64,000 bases of DNA, from the NCBI RefSeq assembly GCF_023205095.1, contig NZ_CP046242.1:1849001-1913000 (forward strand). Reading direction: 5' to 3'. Under the pieces are notes generated by a model. That model searched no databases and was not told where the DNA came from. It was given only the letters and a program-made list of their open reading frames with translations. The stretch is from Bizionia sp. M204. GTDB taxonomy: Bacteria > Bacteroidota > Bacteroidia > Flavobacteriales > Flavobacteriaceae. Both the position numbers and the translations under genes were made by a program. Positions 30,038 to 38,945 of the stretch are shown piece by piece (the first letter of the stretch is position 1; each line of letters starts with the position of its first letter).

Positions 30038-30697
30038 ATGGAAGATATCATTAAAATAGCCATTTATATTCATGCCTTTTTTGGAGGCGTGGGACTTATA
30101 ACGGGAATGGGTAGTATTATAGTTAAAAAAGGAAGTCCACATCACAAACAAATGGGGAAATTGTTTTCCATTGGCATGCTAGCAAGTTCGCTAATTTCTA
30201 TTCCCATTTCATGGATGCCAAATCATGAAAACGTATTTCTATTTGTAATAAGTGTCTTTACCATTTATTTAGTATTAGCTGGGAACAGCGCACTAAAATT
30301 CAAAAACAATACACAAGCCAATTGGTTTGACATAATCATTTCGGGCACCATGTTCCTATTCTCTGTATTCATGATTGCTTTTGGAATCTATTTAAGCACT
30401 AATAGTAATGCTATGAGTATTTTATTTTTGTTTTTTGGTGGATTTGGCATGCTACTAACTATCAAAGATTTTCTCTTTTATAACAATAAAAGCAAACCCA
30501 AAAATGCTTGGCTTATTGCACATCTTGGCAAAATGAACGGCGCTTTAATAACATCTATAACCGCATTTTTTATTGCTGGAATTGGTGTAAATAATCTCAT
30601 TGGATGGTTATCACCTACAGTAATAGGCACTATTTATATTATTTATTGGAAACGAAAAATGACTATTAAAATAAAAGAAAAAAGGACTGTGAGTTAA
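30038..30697 (+). CDS. conserved integral membrane protein of unknown function
   Basis: A 219-residue protein with six or seven hydrophobic helices spread across its length. The first helix carries the IHAFFGGVGLITGMGSIIVKKG segment, followed by a short HHKQMGKLFSIGM motif. This pattern resembles DUF2306-type membrane proteins in Bacteroidota, but I am not sure of the family. No catalytic residues are evident apart from two conserved-looking His. It stands alone between the exonuclease and DUF421 genes. Function unknown. Confidence 0.65.
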   Translation: MEDIIKIAIYIHAFFGGVGLITGMGSIIVKKGSPHHKQMGKLFSIGMLASSLISIPISWMPNHENVFLFVISVFTIYLVLAGNSALKFKNNTQANWFDIIISGTMFLFSVFMIAFGIYLSTNSNAMSILFLFFGGFGMLLTIKDFLFYNNKSKPKNAWLIAHLGKMNGALITSITAFFIAGIGVNNLIGWLSPTVIGTIYIIYWKRKMTIKIKEKRTVS

Positions 30698-30797
30698 AAG
30701 AAATCGTGTTTCGTAATACAGCACATATATTTTTTATTATGATTAGTTTACCAATAAGGAAACCTGTAAATTTTGGTTCTAATAGAAAAAACATATT

Positions 30798-31328
30798 ATG
30801 GACTGGATTTACAAAATAAACGACCCTATTTTAATCACCTTTTTAGCAAGTGTTTTAGTGTTTATAGTTGTTATATTGCTTACGCGACTTATTGGTTTAC
30901 GATCTTTTGCTAAATTCACCGCTTACGACTTTGCCTTTACCATTGCCATTGGTAGTATTATATCGGCAACGTTGACATCCAGCACAACAGTTGCTCATGG
31001 CTCCACGGCTATTGCTAGTTTATTGGTGCTGACTTTTATATTTTCATTCTTACAACGGCGTTTTCCTGCTCTAAACTCCTTAATCTCCAACAAGCCATTA
31101 TTATTAATGAAAGGAAACAGCATTTTGGAATCCAACTTAAAACATGCGCGAATTCATAAATCGCAGCTCATAGCTAAATTGCGTGAAGCAAATGTGACAA
31201 ATTTCGACCAAGTTCTCGCGGTCGTATTAGAATCTACAGGTGATATTTCTGTTTTACATAAAGCATCAAGTTCTGATTCTGTTGAATTGCAATCCGATAT
31301 TTTAAAAGATGTAAGAGAAACCCCATAA
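30798..31328 (+). CDS. DUF421 (YetF-like) membrane protein
   Basis: A 176-residue protein with two or three N-terminal membrane helices (about residues 12-85) and a small cytoplasmic alpha/beta domain. RLIGLRSFAKFTAYDFAFTIAIGSII is the DUF421 hallmark, and the soluble part has LREANVTNFDQVLAVVLESTGDISVL, as in Bacillus YetF. YetF-like proteins are membrane anchored, and Bacillus relatives sit in the spore membrane as channel subunits. The role in this organism is unknown. It lies 62 bp before an esterase gene, on the same strand. Confidence 0.88.
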   Translation: MDWIYKINDPILITFLASVLVFIVVILLTRLIGLRSFAKFTAYDFAFTIAIGSIISATLTSSTTVAHGSTAIASLLVLTFIFSFLQRRFPALNSLISNKPLLLMKGNSILESNLKHARIHKSQLIAKLREANVTNFDQVLAVVLESTGDISVLHKASSSDSVELQSDILKDVRETP

Positions 31329-31389
31329 TTTCCATCTGAATTAGATAAAATATTTATCTTTAAAATTCTAATTCAAATAAAATTGAAAA

Positions 31390-32196
31390 ATGACTAAATT
31401 ATTTTCGGCAATTAGTTTACTTTTTTTCTGCGTGAGTTGCAATAACAGTCCGCAACCTAATGACCCGATTCCTACGCATGATAATTTTACTTTAGAATCC
31501 ACTGCCGTTAATGAAACACGCGTAATTAATGTTTGGACACCGTCAACTTACGAAACTTCAGAACAATCATTTCCGGTACTTTATATGCCTGATGGCGGTA
31601 TAAAAGAAGATTTCCCGCACATGGCAAATACCCTCGCCAAACTTATTGCCGAAAAGCAGATTCCACCTTTTATTGTGGTTGGGATTGAAAACACGGAAAG
31701 AGCTCGCGATTTAACAGGTTTTTCTGAAGTAGAAGCCGATGCCGAATATTGCCCTTTAACAGATGGCGCCAAAAATTTTCGCGCGTTTAAAACCGAAGAA
31801 TTAGTTCCAGATATTAATACTAAATATAGAACAACCAATAAAAAAGGAATTATTGGCGAATCGTTAGCAGGACTTTTTGTTATGGAAACGTTTATGTTAC
31901 AACCACAAGCTTTTGATATTTTCATTGCGATGGATCCATCACTTTGGTGGAACGATTTCAATTTAGTCAAAGAAACCAAAAATCATTTAAGTCAGTTTCC
32001 TAAGGAAAATAAAAAACTATGGTTTGCCGGTTCTGGAGCAGAAGATATTTCCAAACACACTAGAAGTCTTGAAACGATTTTTAAAGAAGCTGCACCTGAA
32101 AATTTAACGTGGACCTATTCTGATGAACCGAATGAAAAACACAACACTATTTTTAGAGCAACGAAGAAGAAGGCTTTGGTTTGGAGTTTTAATTAA
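31390..32196 (+). CDS. esterase-fold lipoprotein (Fes/IroE-like putative esterase)
   Basis: A 268-residue lipoprotein. The signal peptide ends in FFCVSC, with Cys at about 17. The alpha/beta-hydrolase domain has the nucleophile elbow in GIIGESLAGLFVMET and the aspartate region near FIAMDPSLWWND. The last conserved His is in EKHNTIFRA. This order fits the putative esterase family that includes enterochelin esterases and Xyn feruloyl esterases. The substrate is unknown, and the lipid anchor places it in the periplasm or at the outer membrane. Confidence 0.85.
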   Translation: MTKLFSAISLLFFCVSCNNSPQPNDPIPTHDNFTLESTAVNETRVINVWTPSTYETSEQSFPVLYMPDGGIKEDFPHMANTLAKLIAEKQIPPFIVVGIENTERARDLTGFSEVEADAEYCPLTDGAKNFRAFKTEELVPDINTKYRTTNKKGIIGESLAGLFVMETFMLQPQAFDIFIAMDPSLWWNDFNLVKETKNHLSQFPKENKKLWFAGSGAEDISKHTRSLETIFKEAAPENLTWTYSDEPNEKHNTIFRATKKKALVWSFN

Positions 32197-32221
32197 AATA
32201 ATGTAGAATTAACTAATCAAA

Positions 32222-32251
32222 AAAAAGCACAATCCTCCGATTGTGCTTTTT
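32222..32251. terminator. bidirectional intrinsic terminator
   Basis: Perfect 13-bp inverted repeat (AAAAAGCACAATC and GATTGTGCTTTTT) with a 4-nt loop. It serves the esterase gene on the plus strand and the E2 gene on the minus strand, which converge here. Confidence 0.88.
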
Positions 32252-32292
32252 GCTCATTATATTTTAAGATCCCTTTTTTCAAAGGGATTTAA

Positions 32293-33591
32293 TTATATCT
32301 CGCGATTAGAATCCCAAGCCTCTAAATAATCTTTAACGGCTTTTACAAACTGACCTCCTAACGCACCATTTACAACACGATGATCATAAGAATGCGATAA
32401 GAACATTTTGTAACGGATACCAATAAAATCGCCTTCAGGTGTTTCCACAACTGCTGGTACTTTTCTGATAGCGCCTAATGCTAAAATTCCTACTTGTGGC
32501 TGATTGATAATTGGTGTTCCCATAATACTACCAAAGGTTCCAACATTCGTAACGGTGTAAGTTCCACCTTGGATATCGTCTGGTTTCAGTTGGTTTAATC
32601 TAGCTCTGTTGGCTAAATCATTTACCTTTTTGGTCATTCCAACTAAATTCAACTGGTCTGCATCTTTAATTACGGGAACTATTAAGTTACCATCGCCCAA
32701 AGCCGCTGCCATACCTAAATTAATATGTTTCTTTTTAATAATGGTGTCTCCTTGAAGGGAAATATTCATCATTGGGAAATCACGTAACGCTTTTGCAATG
32801 GCTTCCATGAAAATTGGTGTAAAGGTTAAGTTTTCACCTTCACGCTTCATGAAACCATCTTTTACTTTTTTACGCCAATTCCATATTTTGGTAACATCAG
32901 CTTCAATAAAACTCTGAACATGAGCAGATGTTTGCACCGATTCTACCATGTGATGTGCAATCAATTTGCCCATTCGGGACATCTCAATTATTTCATCATC
33001 ACCTGAAGCAATTACTGGGGTTGCTTTTGGTTTTTCTGCTTGTTTTGGAGCTGCTTGTTGCGCTGGCTGAGCTTTTGGAGCTGCCGAACGGTTTTCTAAA
33101 TACCCAAGCATATCGTTTTTTGTAACACGACCATCTTTACCTGTACCAGAAATAGCGTCTAATTCCGATTGTGAAACGCCTTCTTCTTTCGCCATGTTTT
33201 TCACCAATGGTGAGTAAAAACGATCATCTGACGATGCAACAGGAGCGGCAGTTTCTTGAGCTGCTGTTACTGTTTTAGAAACTTCTGCTACTGGAGCTGA
33301 TTCTTTAACAGATTCTGATTTTGGAGACGATTCAACTTCGTCAGAACCACCTTCTGTTTCTATGATAGCAATGGTTTGACCAACTTGAACCACATCGTCC
33401 ACGTTAAACAAGACCTCAACTAAAACACCATCAACCTCACTAGGAACTTCACTATCCACTTTATCCGTTGCAATTTCAAGAACTGCTTCGTCTGCTTCAA
33501 TAGCATCACCTACTTCTTTTAACCAAGATGTAATGGTTGCTTCTGCTACACTCTCTCCCATTTTCGGGAGTTTTAATTCAAATTTTGCCAT
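32293..33591 (-). CDS. dihydrolipoamide acyltransferase (E2) of a 2-oxo acid dehydrogenase complex
   Basis: A 432-residue three-domain protein. The lipoyl domain is at about 2-77, with the lipoylated Lys in EIATDKVDSEV. An E1/E3-binding domain at about 128-168 contains SPLVKNMAKEEGVSQSEL and GRVTKNDML. Ala/Pro-rich linkers lead to the catalytic acyltransferase core from about 205, with SHSYDHRVVNGALGG. The canonical motif is HRxxDG, and here the Asp is replaced by Asn, as I recall from other Bacteroidota E2s. It probably serves a branched-chain or 2-oxoglutarate complex. The E1 and E3 genes are not in the window. Confidence 0.9.
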   Translation of the reverse strand: MAKFELKLPKMGESVAEATITSWLKEVGDAIEADEAVLEIATDKVDSEVPSEVDGVLVEVLFNVDDVVQVGQTIAIIETEGGSDEVESSPKSESVKESAPVAEVSKTVTAAQETAAPVASSDDRFYSPLVKNMAKEEGVSQSELDAISGTGKDGRVTKNDMLGYLENRSAAPKAQPAQQAAPKQAEKPKATPVIASGDDEIIEMSRMGKLIAHHMVESVQTSAHVQSFIEADVTKIWNWRKKVKDGFMKREGENLTFTPIFMEAIAKALRDFPMMNISLQGDTIIKKKHINLGMAAALGDGNLIVPVIKDADQLNLVGMTKKVNDLANRARLNQLKPDDIQGGTYTVTNVGTFGSIMGTPIINQPQVGILALGAIRKVPAVVETPEGDFIGIRYKMFLSHSYDHRVVNGALGGQFVKAVKDYLEAWDSNREI

Positions 33592-33628
33592 ATCTGTAAC
33601 TAAACCGTATGTTTTTTAATTTCGACTG

Positions 33629-33636
33629 CAAAATTA
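33629..33636 (-). promoter_or_regulatory. -7 promoter element of the E2 gene
   Basis: The minus strand reads TAATTTTG, a TAnnTTTG match 37 bp before the E2 ATG. A TTTG lies 12 bp upstream (33652-33649), closer than usual. Confidence 0.45.
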
Positions 33637-33671
33637 ATGAAAAATCATCAAATTCATTGCCGTTTTATTAT

Positions 33672-34778
33672 TTAATTCTTTTTTAATAGTTGAATTTCTC
33701 CGCGATTTTTAGAACTATTACTACCAATTATAAAATCGGAATTGTTTGGTAGAATTTTAAATGAAATACCTTCATATGCCTTTAAATCGGTAATATGCTG
33801 AAAAATTGATTTGTATGTGAAGGTATTGGCGTCAAAAATAACCTCCGTAAATGGATCTACATAAGTTACTTCTTGGACTAAAGCCACGGGTTTTTCTAAA
33901 GTCGTTTCTAGAAGATGTGTCGCTTCTTTTGTTAAAAAAACATAAGATTGGCGCTTACTTTTAACCACTTCCGGCTCTGAACGCATGAAATATGCGGCGC
34001 GAATACCAAACCAAACCATGCTATCAAATAACACATTGTTCTTAAAGTGTTTCTTATAGAAAATCTGCATAGCGCCATAAAAACGTTTGGCGTAATTGGC
34101 ATCTTTCAACGTACTTTCACCTTTATAATGAATAATCGTTGTGCTACCATTGTAAAAATTGTTATATCCTGCTTTTAAAACTTTGTAAGACAAATCAATA
34201 TCTTCACCATACATAAAATAGTCTTCATCAAAACCTCCAACTTTTAAATACACGTTTTTTTTAAGCAACATAAAGGCACCAACAAAAATAGGAACTTCAC
34301 CAGTTCCATACTCATCCAATTGGTTGGCATAATATGAATTTGGATTGCCTAATAATTTTTTAAGAGCTACAGCTGGTTTTGGAACATTACGCTTGCTTTC
34401 TGGCAGAAAACTTCCCGTGCCATCCATAAGTCGGCAGCCAACAATTCCTAAATTAGTTTGTTTATCGGCAAATTCTAACAGTATTTTAAAAGTATCCTCG
34501 GCAACAATGGTATCCGGATTTAGAATACACAAATATTCTCCTTTGGCTTGTTTTACGCCTAAATTATTGCCTTTTGAAAAACCATCATTCGACGGGTTTT
34601 CAATTAATGTTACATTTGGAAACAGGGCTTTTACCATCTCGCAACTGGTGTCTGGCGATTGATTATCCACAACAATAATTTCGGCATCAAGTCCTTCAAT
34701 GGCTTTTTCAACACTTTTTAAACAAAGCTCCAAAAAATAGCGAACGTTATAATTTAATATAATTATGGATAGTTTCAA
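33672..34778 (-). CDS. family 2 glycosyltransferase
   Basis: A 368-residue GT-A fold protein starting LSIIILNYNVRYFLELCLKSV. The nucleotide-sugar binding region is EIIVVDNQSPDTS, the DXD-type motif is LNPDTIV, and the acceptor part contains EDYFMYGEDIDLSYKVLKAGY. This layout is that of rhamnosyl- and related polysaccharide glycosyltransferases. A C-terminal extension of about 70 residues has no recognisable domain. It follows recR by 4 bp, so they are co-transcribed. Sugar and acceptor unknown. Confidence 0.92.
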   Translation of the reverse strand: MKLSIIILNYNVRYFLELCLKSVEKAIEGLDAEIIVVDNQSPDTSCEMVKALFPNVTLIENPSNDGFSKGNNLGVKQAKGEYLCILNPDTIVAEDTFKILLEFADKQTNLGIVGCRLMDGTGSFLPESKRNVPKPAVALKKLLGNPNSYYANQLDEYGTGEVPIFVGAFMLLKKNVYLKVGGFDEDYFMYGEDIDLSYKVLKAGYNNFYNGSTTIIHYKGESTLKDANYAKRFYGAMQIFYKKHFKNNVLFDSMVWFGIRAAYFMRSEPEVVKSKRQSYVFLTKEATHLLETTLEKPVALVQEVTYVDPFTEVIFDANTFTYKSIFQHITDLKAYEGISFKILPNNSDFIIGSNSSKNRGEIQLLKKN

Positions 34779-34782
34779 ATAC

Positions 34783-35400
34783 TTACGATTTTAGGGATGC
34801 TTCAAAAGGAATGCGGTTTACAATACTTCGTCCAAGGGTGATTTCATCAGTATATTCCAATTCGTTTCCTACTGAAATACCTCTAGCAATGGTGGATGTT
34901 ACCACATTATAATCTTGAATTTGTCGGTAAATATAAAAGTTGGTCGTATCGCCTTCCATGGTGGAACCCAATGCGAAAATTAACTCTTTTACATCACCTA
35001 ATTTTACTTTTTCTACTAAAGTTTGAATATTTAAATCCTGCGGACCAATACCATCCATAGGCGAAATTTTACCACCCAAAACGTGATACAACCCTTTAAA
35101 AGAACTGGTGTTTTCAATAGCCATAACGTCGCGAATATCTTCCACTACGCAAATTACATCACTAATCCGGTTGGGGTTTGCGCAAATTTCACATAATTCT
35201 ACATCACTAATGTTATAACAACTTTTACAAAACTTAATATCCGAACGCATGGTTTTTAAAGCACCTGCTAACTGAACCGTTTGATTTTCAGGCTGATTTA
35301 ACAAATGCAAAACCAAACGCAATGCCGTACGTTTACCAATTCCTGGTAATTGGGACATTTCGTTAACCGCTTTCTCTAAAAGTTTCGATGAAAATTCCAT
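34783..35400 (-). CDS. recR: recombination mediator protein RecR
   Basis: A toprim-type protein that works with RecF and RecO to load RecA at gaps. From the ATG at 35400 the protein has 205 residues. The helix-hairpin-helix [12 protein letters not shown] lies near the N terminus. A zinc finger ([16 protein letters not shown]) and a Toprim domain with [12 protein letters not shown] follow, then the Walker-like C terminus. An ATG eight codons upstream (35424) exists, but the shorter start matches the family N terminus MEFSSKLLE. Confidence 0.95.
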   Translation of the reverse strand: MEFSSKLLEKAVNEMSQLPGIGKRTALRLVLHLLNQPENQTVQLAGALKTMRSDIKFCKSCYNISDVELCEICANPNRISDVICVVEDIRDVMAIENTSSFKGLYHVLGGKISPMDGIGPQDLNIQTLVEKVKLGDVKELIFALGSTMEGDTTNFYIYRQIQDYNVVTSTIARGISVGNELEYTDEITLGRSIVNRIPFEASLKS

Positions 35401-35480
35401 AGCCGCGAATTTACGATTTTCCATTTAAGAATTGCATATACAATGGTAATTTGTATTTTGGCGCTACATTTTATAGCTAT

Positions 35481-36923
35481 ATGAGCCCAACGCAAATTAT
35501 TTTTCTAATTGCCGCATATTTTATTGTTTTGATTCTGATCTCCTATTTTACGGGGCAGGAAGATTCCAACGATGCCTTTTTTAAAGCGAATAAATCGGCG
35601 CCTTGGTATTTAGTAGCTTTTGGAATGATTGGTGCATCCTTGTCTGGTGTCACTTTTATTTCGGTTCCAGGTGCGGTGGAAACCAAACAGTTTGGGTATT
35701 TGCAAGTGGTATTTGGTTACTTTTTTGGCTACCTCGTAATTGCTTATGTGCTTTTACCTTTGTATTACCGGATGAATCTAACCTCCATTTACACCTATTT
35801 ACGAGATCGGTTTGGAAACACGAGTTATAAAACAGGTTCGGTAGCTTTTTTAATTTCCCGTACGGTTGGCGCGGCCTTCAGGCTTTTTTTAGTTGCCAAA
35901 GTATTACAGCTTTTGGTGTTTGATAATTTAGGTATGCCTTTTCCTGTAACCGTAATTATTACTATTGCGCTTATTTGGTTATACACCTTTAAAGGTGGAA
36001 TTAAAACCATTATTTTTACCGATACCTTGCAGACACTGTTTATGTTAATTTCGGTAGTCGTTACCATTTCATTTTTAGCCACGGCTTTAGATTTAAATGG
36101 TATGTCTGAAATCTATACGAATGTGAAAGATAGTGCCATGAGTAAAGTTTTCTTTTTAGACGATTCTAACGACGCACAATTCTTCATAAAAAGCTTTTTA
36201 GCTGGTATGTTCATAACGATTACCATGACAGGATTGGATCAGGATATGATGCAGAAAAACTTAACCTGTCGAAATTTAAAAGATGCCCAGAAAAACATGG
36301 TTGTTTTCAGTATTGTACTCATTTTCGTGAATATATTATTTTTAGCTTTAGGGTTAATGCTAACCCAATATGCGCAACAAAATGGGATTACGGCAACCAA
36401 GGATGATTTATTTCCAACTATTGCCATGATGCCTGAAATAGGCGTGCTCACATCGGCATTTTTTATTCTTGGATTAATTGCAGCAGCCTATTCTAGTGCA
36501 GATTCGGCATTAACCTCTTTAACCACCTCATTTTGTATTGACATTATTGAACTCGATAAAAAACCTGAAGATCAACAAAAAGGCATAAGAAAACGCGTTC
36601 ATATTATGGTGAGCATTGTTTTAGTGGCTGTCATTATTCTTTTTGACTCGCTTTTTAAAGATGTATCCGTCATTTGGGAATTGTTTAAAGCAGCGGGTTA
36701 TACCTATGGTCCATTATTAGGGTTATTTGCATTTGGAATTTTAACCAAAGCCGAATTAAAAGACAAGTACGTGTGGATTATTGCTGTAATAGCACCAATC
36801 CTATCTTATTTTATAAATATGTATTCAGCGGAATTGTTTAACGGTTATAAAATTGGTTTTGAAATTTTAATTGTAAACGGACTCCTCACCTACTTGGGTT
36901 TAATATTGATTCGTAGAAAGTAA
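35481..36923 (+). CDS. sodium:solute symporter (SSS family)
   Basis: From the ATG at 35481 the protein has 480 residues and about thirteen membrane helices. SSS hallmarks include the unwound TM1 region [17 protein letters not shown] and the Na+-site segment [18 protein letters not shown]. The [11 protein letters not shown] region is also typical. Substrates in this family range from sugars and amino acids to iodide or vitamins, and none is indicated here. An in-frame ATG ten codons upstream (35451) has no support. Its last 24 bp overlap the 3' end of the convergent CoA-binding gene. Confidence 0.92.
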   Translation: MSPTQIIFLIAAYFIVLILISYFTGQEDSNDAFFKANKSAPWYLVAFGMIGASLSGVTFISVPGAVETKQFGYLQVVFGYFFGYLVIAYVLLPLYYRMNLTSIYTYLRDRFGNTSYKTGSVAFLISRTVGAAFRLFLVAKVLQLLVFDNLGMPFPVTVIITIALIWLYTFKGGIKTIIFTDTLQTLFMLISVVVTISFLATALDLNGMSEIYTNVKDSAMSKVFFLDDSNDAQFFIKSFLAGMFITITMTGLDQDMMQKNLTCRNLKDAQKNMVVFSIVLIFVNILFLALGLMLTQYAQQNGITATKDDLFPTIAMMPEIGVLTSAFFILGLIAAAYSSADSALTSLTTSFCIDIIELDKKPEDQQKGIRKRVHIMVSIVLVAVIILFDSLFKDVSVIWELFKAAGYTYGPLLGLFAFGILTKAELKDKYVWIIAVIAPILSYFINMYSAELFNGYKIGFEILIVNGLLTYLGLILIRRK

Positions 36924-37262
36924 AACGAGTGTGCACGCTACTTCACTTTCAATATTTGCCGTGTCTAAACGTTTATAAAATTCCGGGTTTTCAGTTCCAG
37001 GATTGAAAATAACACGCTTCGGATTTAAGGAAATAATATAATCGTAGTATTCCACTTGACGTTGCGGATTTAAATAAAGGGTAACGGTATCAATGTCTGA
37101 ATACGACTTTAATTCGGTATCTATTTCAACACCCGCAACCGTGCCTCCACGTAATCCGAAAGCCACCACCTCATGCTGATTGTTTACTAAACGATTAATG
37201 GCAATATTGGAATACCGATTTGGTTTTAAGGATGCACCTACTACTAATGTTTTTTTACTCAT
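36900..37262 (-). CDS. CoA-binding (YccU-like) Rossmann protein
   Basis: From the ATG at 37262 the protein has 120 residues, starting [21 protein letters not shown]. It is a single CoA_binding domain with the nucleotide loop [10 protein letters not shown] and the C-terminal [13 protein letters not shown] segment. Small proteins of this type bind CoA or nucleotides, with no assigned reaction. The longer frame from 37310 adds 16 residues without support. The gene overlaps the end of the symporter gene by 24 bp in the opposite direction. Confidence 0.85.
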   Translation of the reverse strand: MSKKTLVVGASLKPNRYSNIAINRLVNNQHEVVAFGLRGGTVAGVEIDTELKSYSDIDTVTLYLNPQRQVEYYDYIISLNPKRVIFNPGTENPEFYKRLDTANIESEVACTLVLLSTNQY

Positions 37263-37379
37263 AGCTGTTAATTTAGCGTTAAACTCAAAAATAAGCGTAA
37301 CGTTTTTCAAATGTACTCGTCTATATTGATATATACCAATTTAGGTATTTAAAATAAATATTTAATAGTCTACTTAATA

Positions 37380-37448
37380 GTTGATGGTTAGTGTTAGTGT
37401 TTGACTATTAAATACAGAAAACCCAAGGTGTAAAAGCCTTGGGTTTTT
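37380..37448 (+). ncRNA. candidate small RNA module 1
   Basis: A stretch with no open frame starts with TTAGTGTTAGT and ends in a strong terminator hairpin. A second module of the same design lies about 180 bp downstream. Transcription and a promoter are inferred, not shown. The gene-free stretch 37263-37709 contains only these two modules as far as I can see. Confidence 0.3.
37418..37448 (+). terminator. intrinsic terminator, first of a pair
   Basis: AAAACCCAAGG and CCTTGGGTTTTT form a strong stem with an 8-nt loop and a T tail on the plus strand. No plus-strand gene precedes it within 400 bp except the symporter. Confidence 0.75.
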
Positions 37449-37559
37449 GCTTTTTGTGTTAAATGAACGTTAAAAGTAAAAAGCTATGAAATAAAAACAA
37501 ACTTTTTACGTCTATATAGGTAAGTGATAAGTTTTAAGTAATCATTCAAACTATTTAAT

Positions 37560-37628
37560 TTATAGTTTAGTGTTAGTTAAATTGGTTAATAGGAGAAAAC
37601 CCGAAGCAGTAATGTTTCGGGTTTTTTT
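37560..37628 (+). ncRNA. candidate small RNA module 2
   Basis: The same arrangement as the module at 37380-37448: TTTAGTGTTAGT, a GTTAA-containing spacer, AAAACCC, and a terminator. The two share the start block and the hairpin base but differ in the hairpin top. It may be a paralogous pair of small RNAs. Confidence 0.3.
37596..37628 (+). terminator. intrinsic terminator, second of a pair
   Basis: AAAACCCGAA pairs with TTTCGGGTTTT around a 9-nt loop, followed by TTT. It could also act on the minus strand as the terminator of the FabH gene, though its T-run is weaker that way. Confidence 0.75.
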
Positions 37629-37709
37629 ATGCGTTAATAGTTCAATTGTTTTCGAGAATAGCTACGCAGAACCCCTTGTCTATTTAGAGGTTCCTGAGCT
37701 CGCAGGAAT

Positions 37710-38720
37710 TTACCATTTGATAATGACACTTCCCCAAGTAAAACCGCTACCAAAAGCGGCTAAAACAACGGTATCGCCTTCTTTAATCTTACCTTCTTCC
37801 CATGCTTCTGTTAATGCAATTGGAATAGAAGCCGCTGTGGTATTTCCGTACTTCTGGATATTATTAAAGACTTGATCGTCATTTAATTTAAACTTCTTTT
37901 GAATGAATTGAGAGATTCGTAAATTCGCCTGATGTGGAATTAACATATCTATGGCATCTACAGGAAGCTTATTTTTTTCTAAACCTTCCATAATCACTTC
38001 GCTAAAACGCACAACGGCATTTTTGAAAACAAATTGACCATTCATGTGTGGATAATAACTTTCATCATTAGGATCGTTATCCTCTAAAATATCATTCACC
38101 CAACGTTTCCCCATCCCGGGTGCCACTAGTACTAATTCTTCAGCATGTTCACCTTCTGAATGTAAATGGGTGGATAAAATTCCTTTATTTGGATCCTCTT
38201 CACGGGTTAAAATAGCAGCACCTGCTCCATCACCAAAAATAACGGAAACACCACGACCACGCGTTGTTAAATCTAATCCATGTGAATGCAACTCACTACC
38301 AATAACAAGAATGTTTTTATACATGCCCGTTTTAATAAAATTATCTGCTACAGAAATCGCATAAACAAAACCTGAACATTGGTTCCTTATATCTAAAGCA
38401 CCAACAGTTTTAATACCCAAAGCATGCTGTACTTGCACACCAGGTCCTGGAAAATACATATCTGGACTTAAAGTAGCAAATACAATAAAATCAATATCAT
38501 CTTTATCAATTCCCGCACGTTCAATAGCTACTTTTGCGGCTTTTACACCCATGGTGGCTGTAGTATCATCAGATCCTTTTACAGCCCAACGACGTTCTTT
38601 AATACCGGTTCGTTCTTGAATCCAAGCATCATTAGTATCCATCAATTTAGACAAATCGTCATTTGTAACCACATTATCAGGCACATAATGACCTAAACCG
38701 ATTATTTTAGAATTATACAT
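37710..38720 (-). CDS. 3-oxoacyl-ACP synthase III (FabH-type)
   Basis: A ketosynthase III that starts fatty-acid or polyketide chains by condensing acyl-CoA with malonyl-ACP. From the ATG at 38720 the protein has 336 residues. The catalytic Cys lies in DIRNQCSGFVYAI, the His in LIPHQANLRI, and the Asn in KYGNTTAASIP. The complete KAS III signature RTGIKERRW is near the N terminus. Two further in-frame ATGs upstream (38741 and 38753) are possible. It could be FabH itself or a dedicated starter enzyme for flexirubin or aryl-polyene-like products, as no cluster is nearby. The frame is intact. Confidence 0.92.
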   Translation of the reverse strand: MYNSKIIGLGHYVPDNVVTNDDLSKLMDTNDAWIQERTGIKERRWAVKGSDDTTATMGVKAAKVAIERAGIDKDDIDFIVFATLSPDMYFPGPGVQVQHALGIKTVGALDIRNQCSGFVYAISVADNFIKTGMYKNILVIGSELHSHGLDLTTRGRGVSVIFGDGAGAAILTREEDPNKGILSTHLHSEGEHAEELVLVAPGMGKRWVNDILEDNDPNDESYYPHMNGQFVFKNAVVRFSEVIMEGLEKNKLPVDAIDMLIPHQANLRISQFIQKKFKLNDDQVFNNIQKYGNTTAASIPIALTEAWEEGKIKEGDTVVLAAFGSGFTWGSVIIKW

Positions 38721-38801
38721 TGAAAGTTGTTTGTTATTCATTTCCGGATTCACTAAAACCTGTCGGAAATTGCATGATTAATCTGTGCGCAATTTAACTA
38801 T

Positions 38802-38945
38802 TTACTTTGTAAGAGTTTTCAAAAGCGAATCGTATTCGTTATGCACGCATAATAAATAGGCGTTCCTATGCCAAGTCACCTTGGTTTCAAAAATGTTTTT
38901 GATATCTTTAGGCTTCATTAAAACACCCTCTAAATATGAAATCAT
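38802..38945 (-). CDS. possible small protein of about 47 residues
   Basis: An open frame encoding about 47 residues that starts MISYLEGVLMKPKDIKNIF and ends SLLKTLTK. It could start at 38945, overlapping the start of the divergent S9 peptidase by 10 bp, or at 38918 (38 residues). It has a Tyr/His-rich middle and no recognised domain. The lack of a family assignment and the short length make it doubtful. No other gene fills the gap between FabH and the peptidase. Confidence 0.35.
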   Translation of the reverse strand: MISYLEGVLMKPKDIKNIFETKVTWHRNAYLLCVHNEYDSLLKTLTK

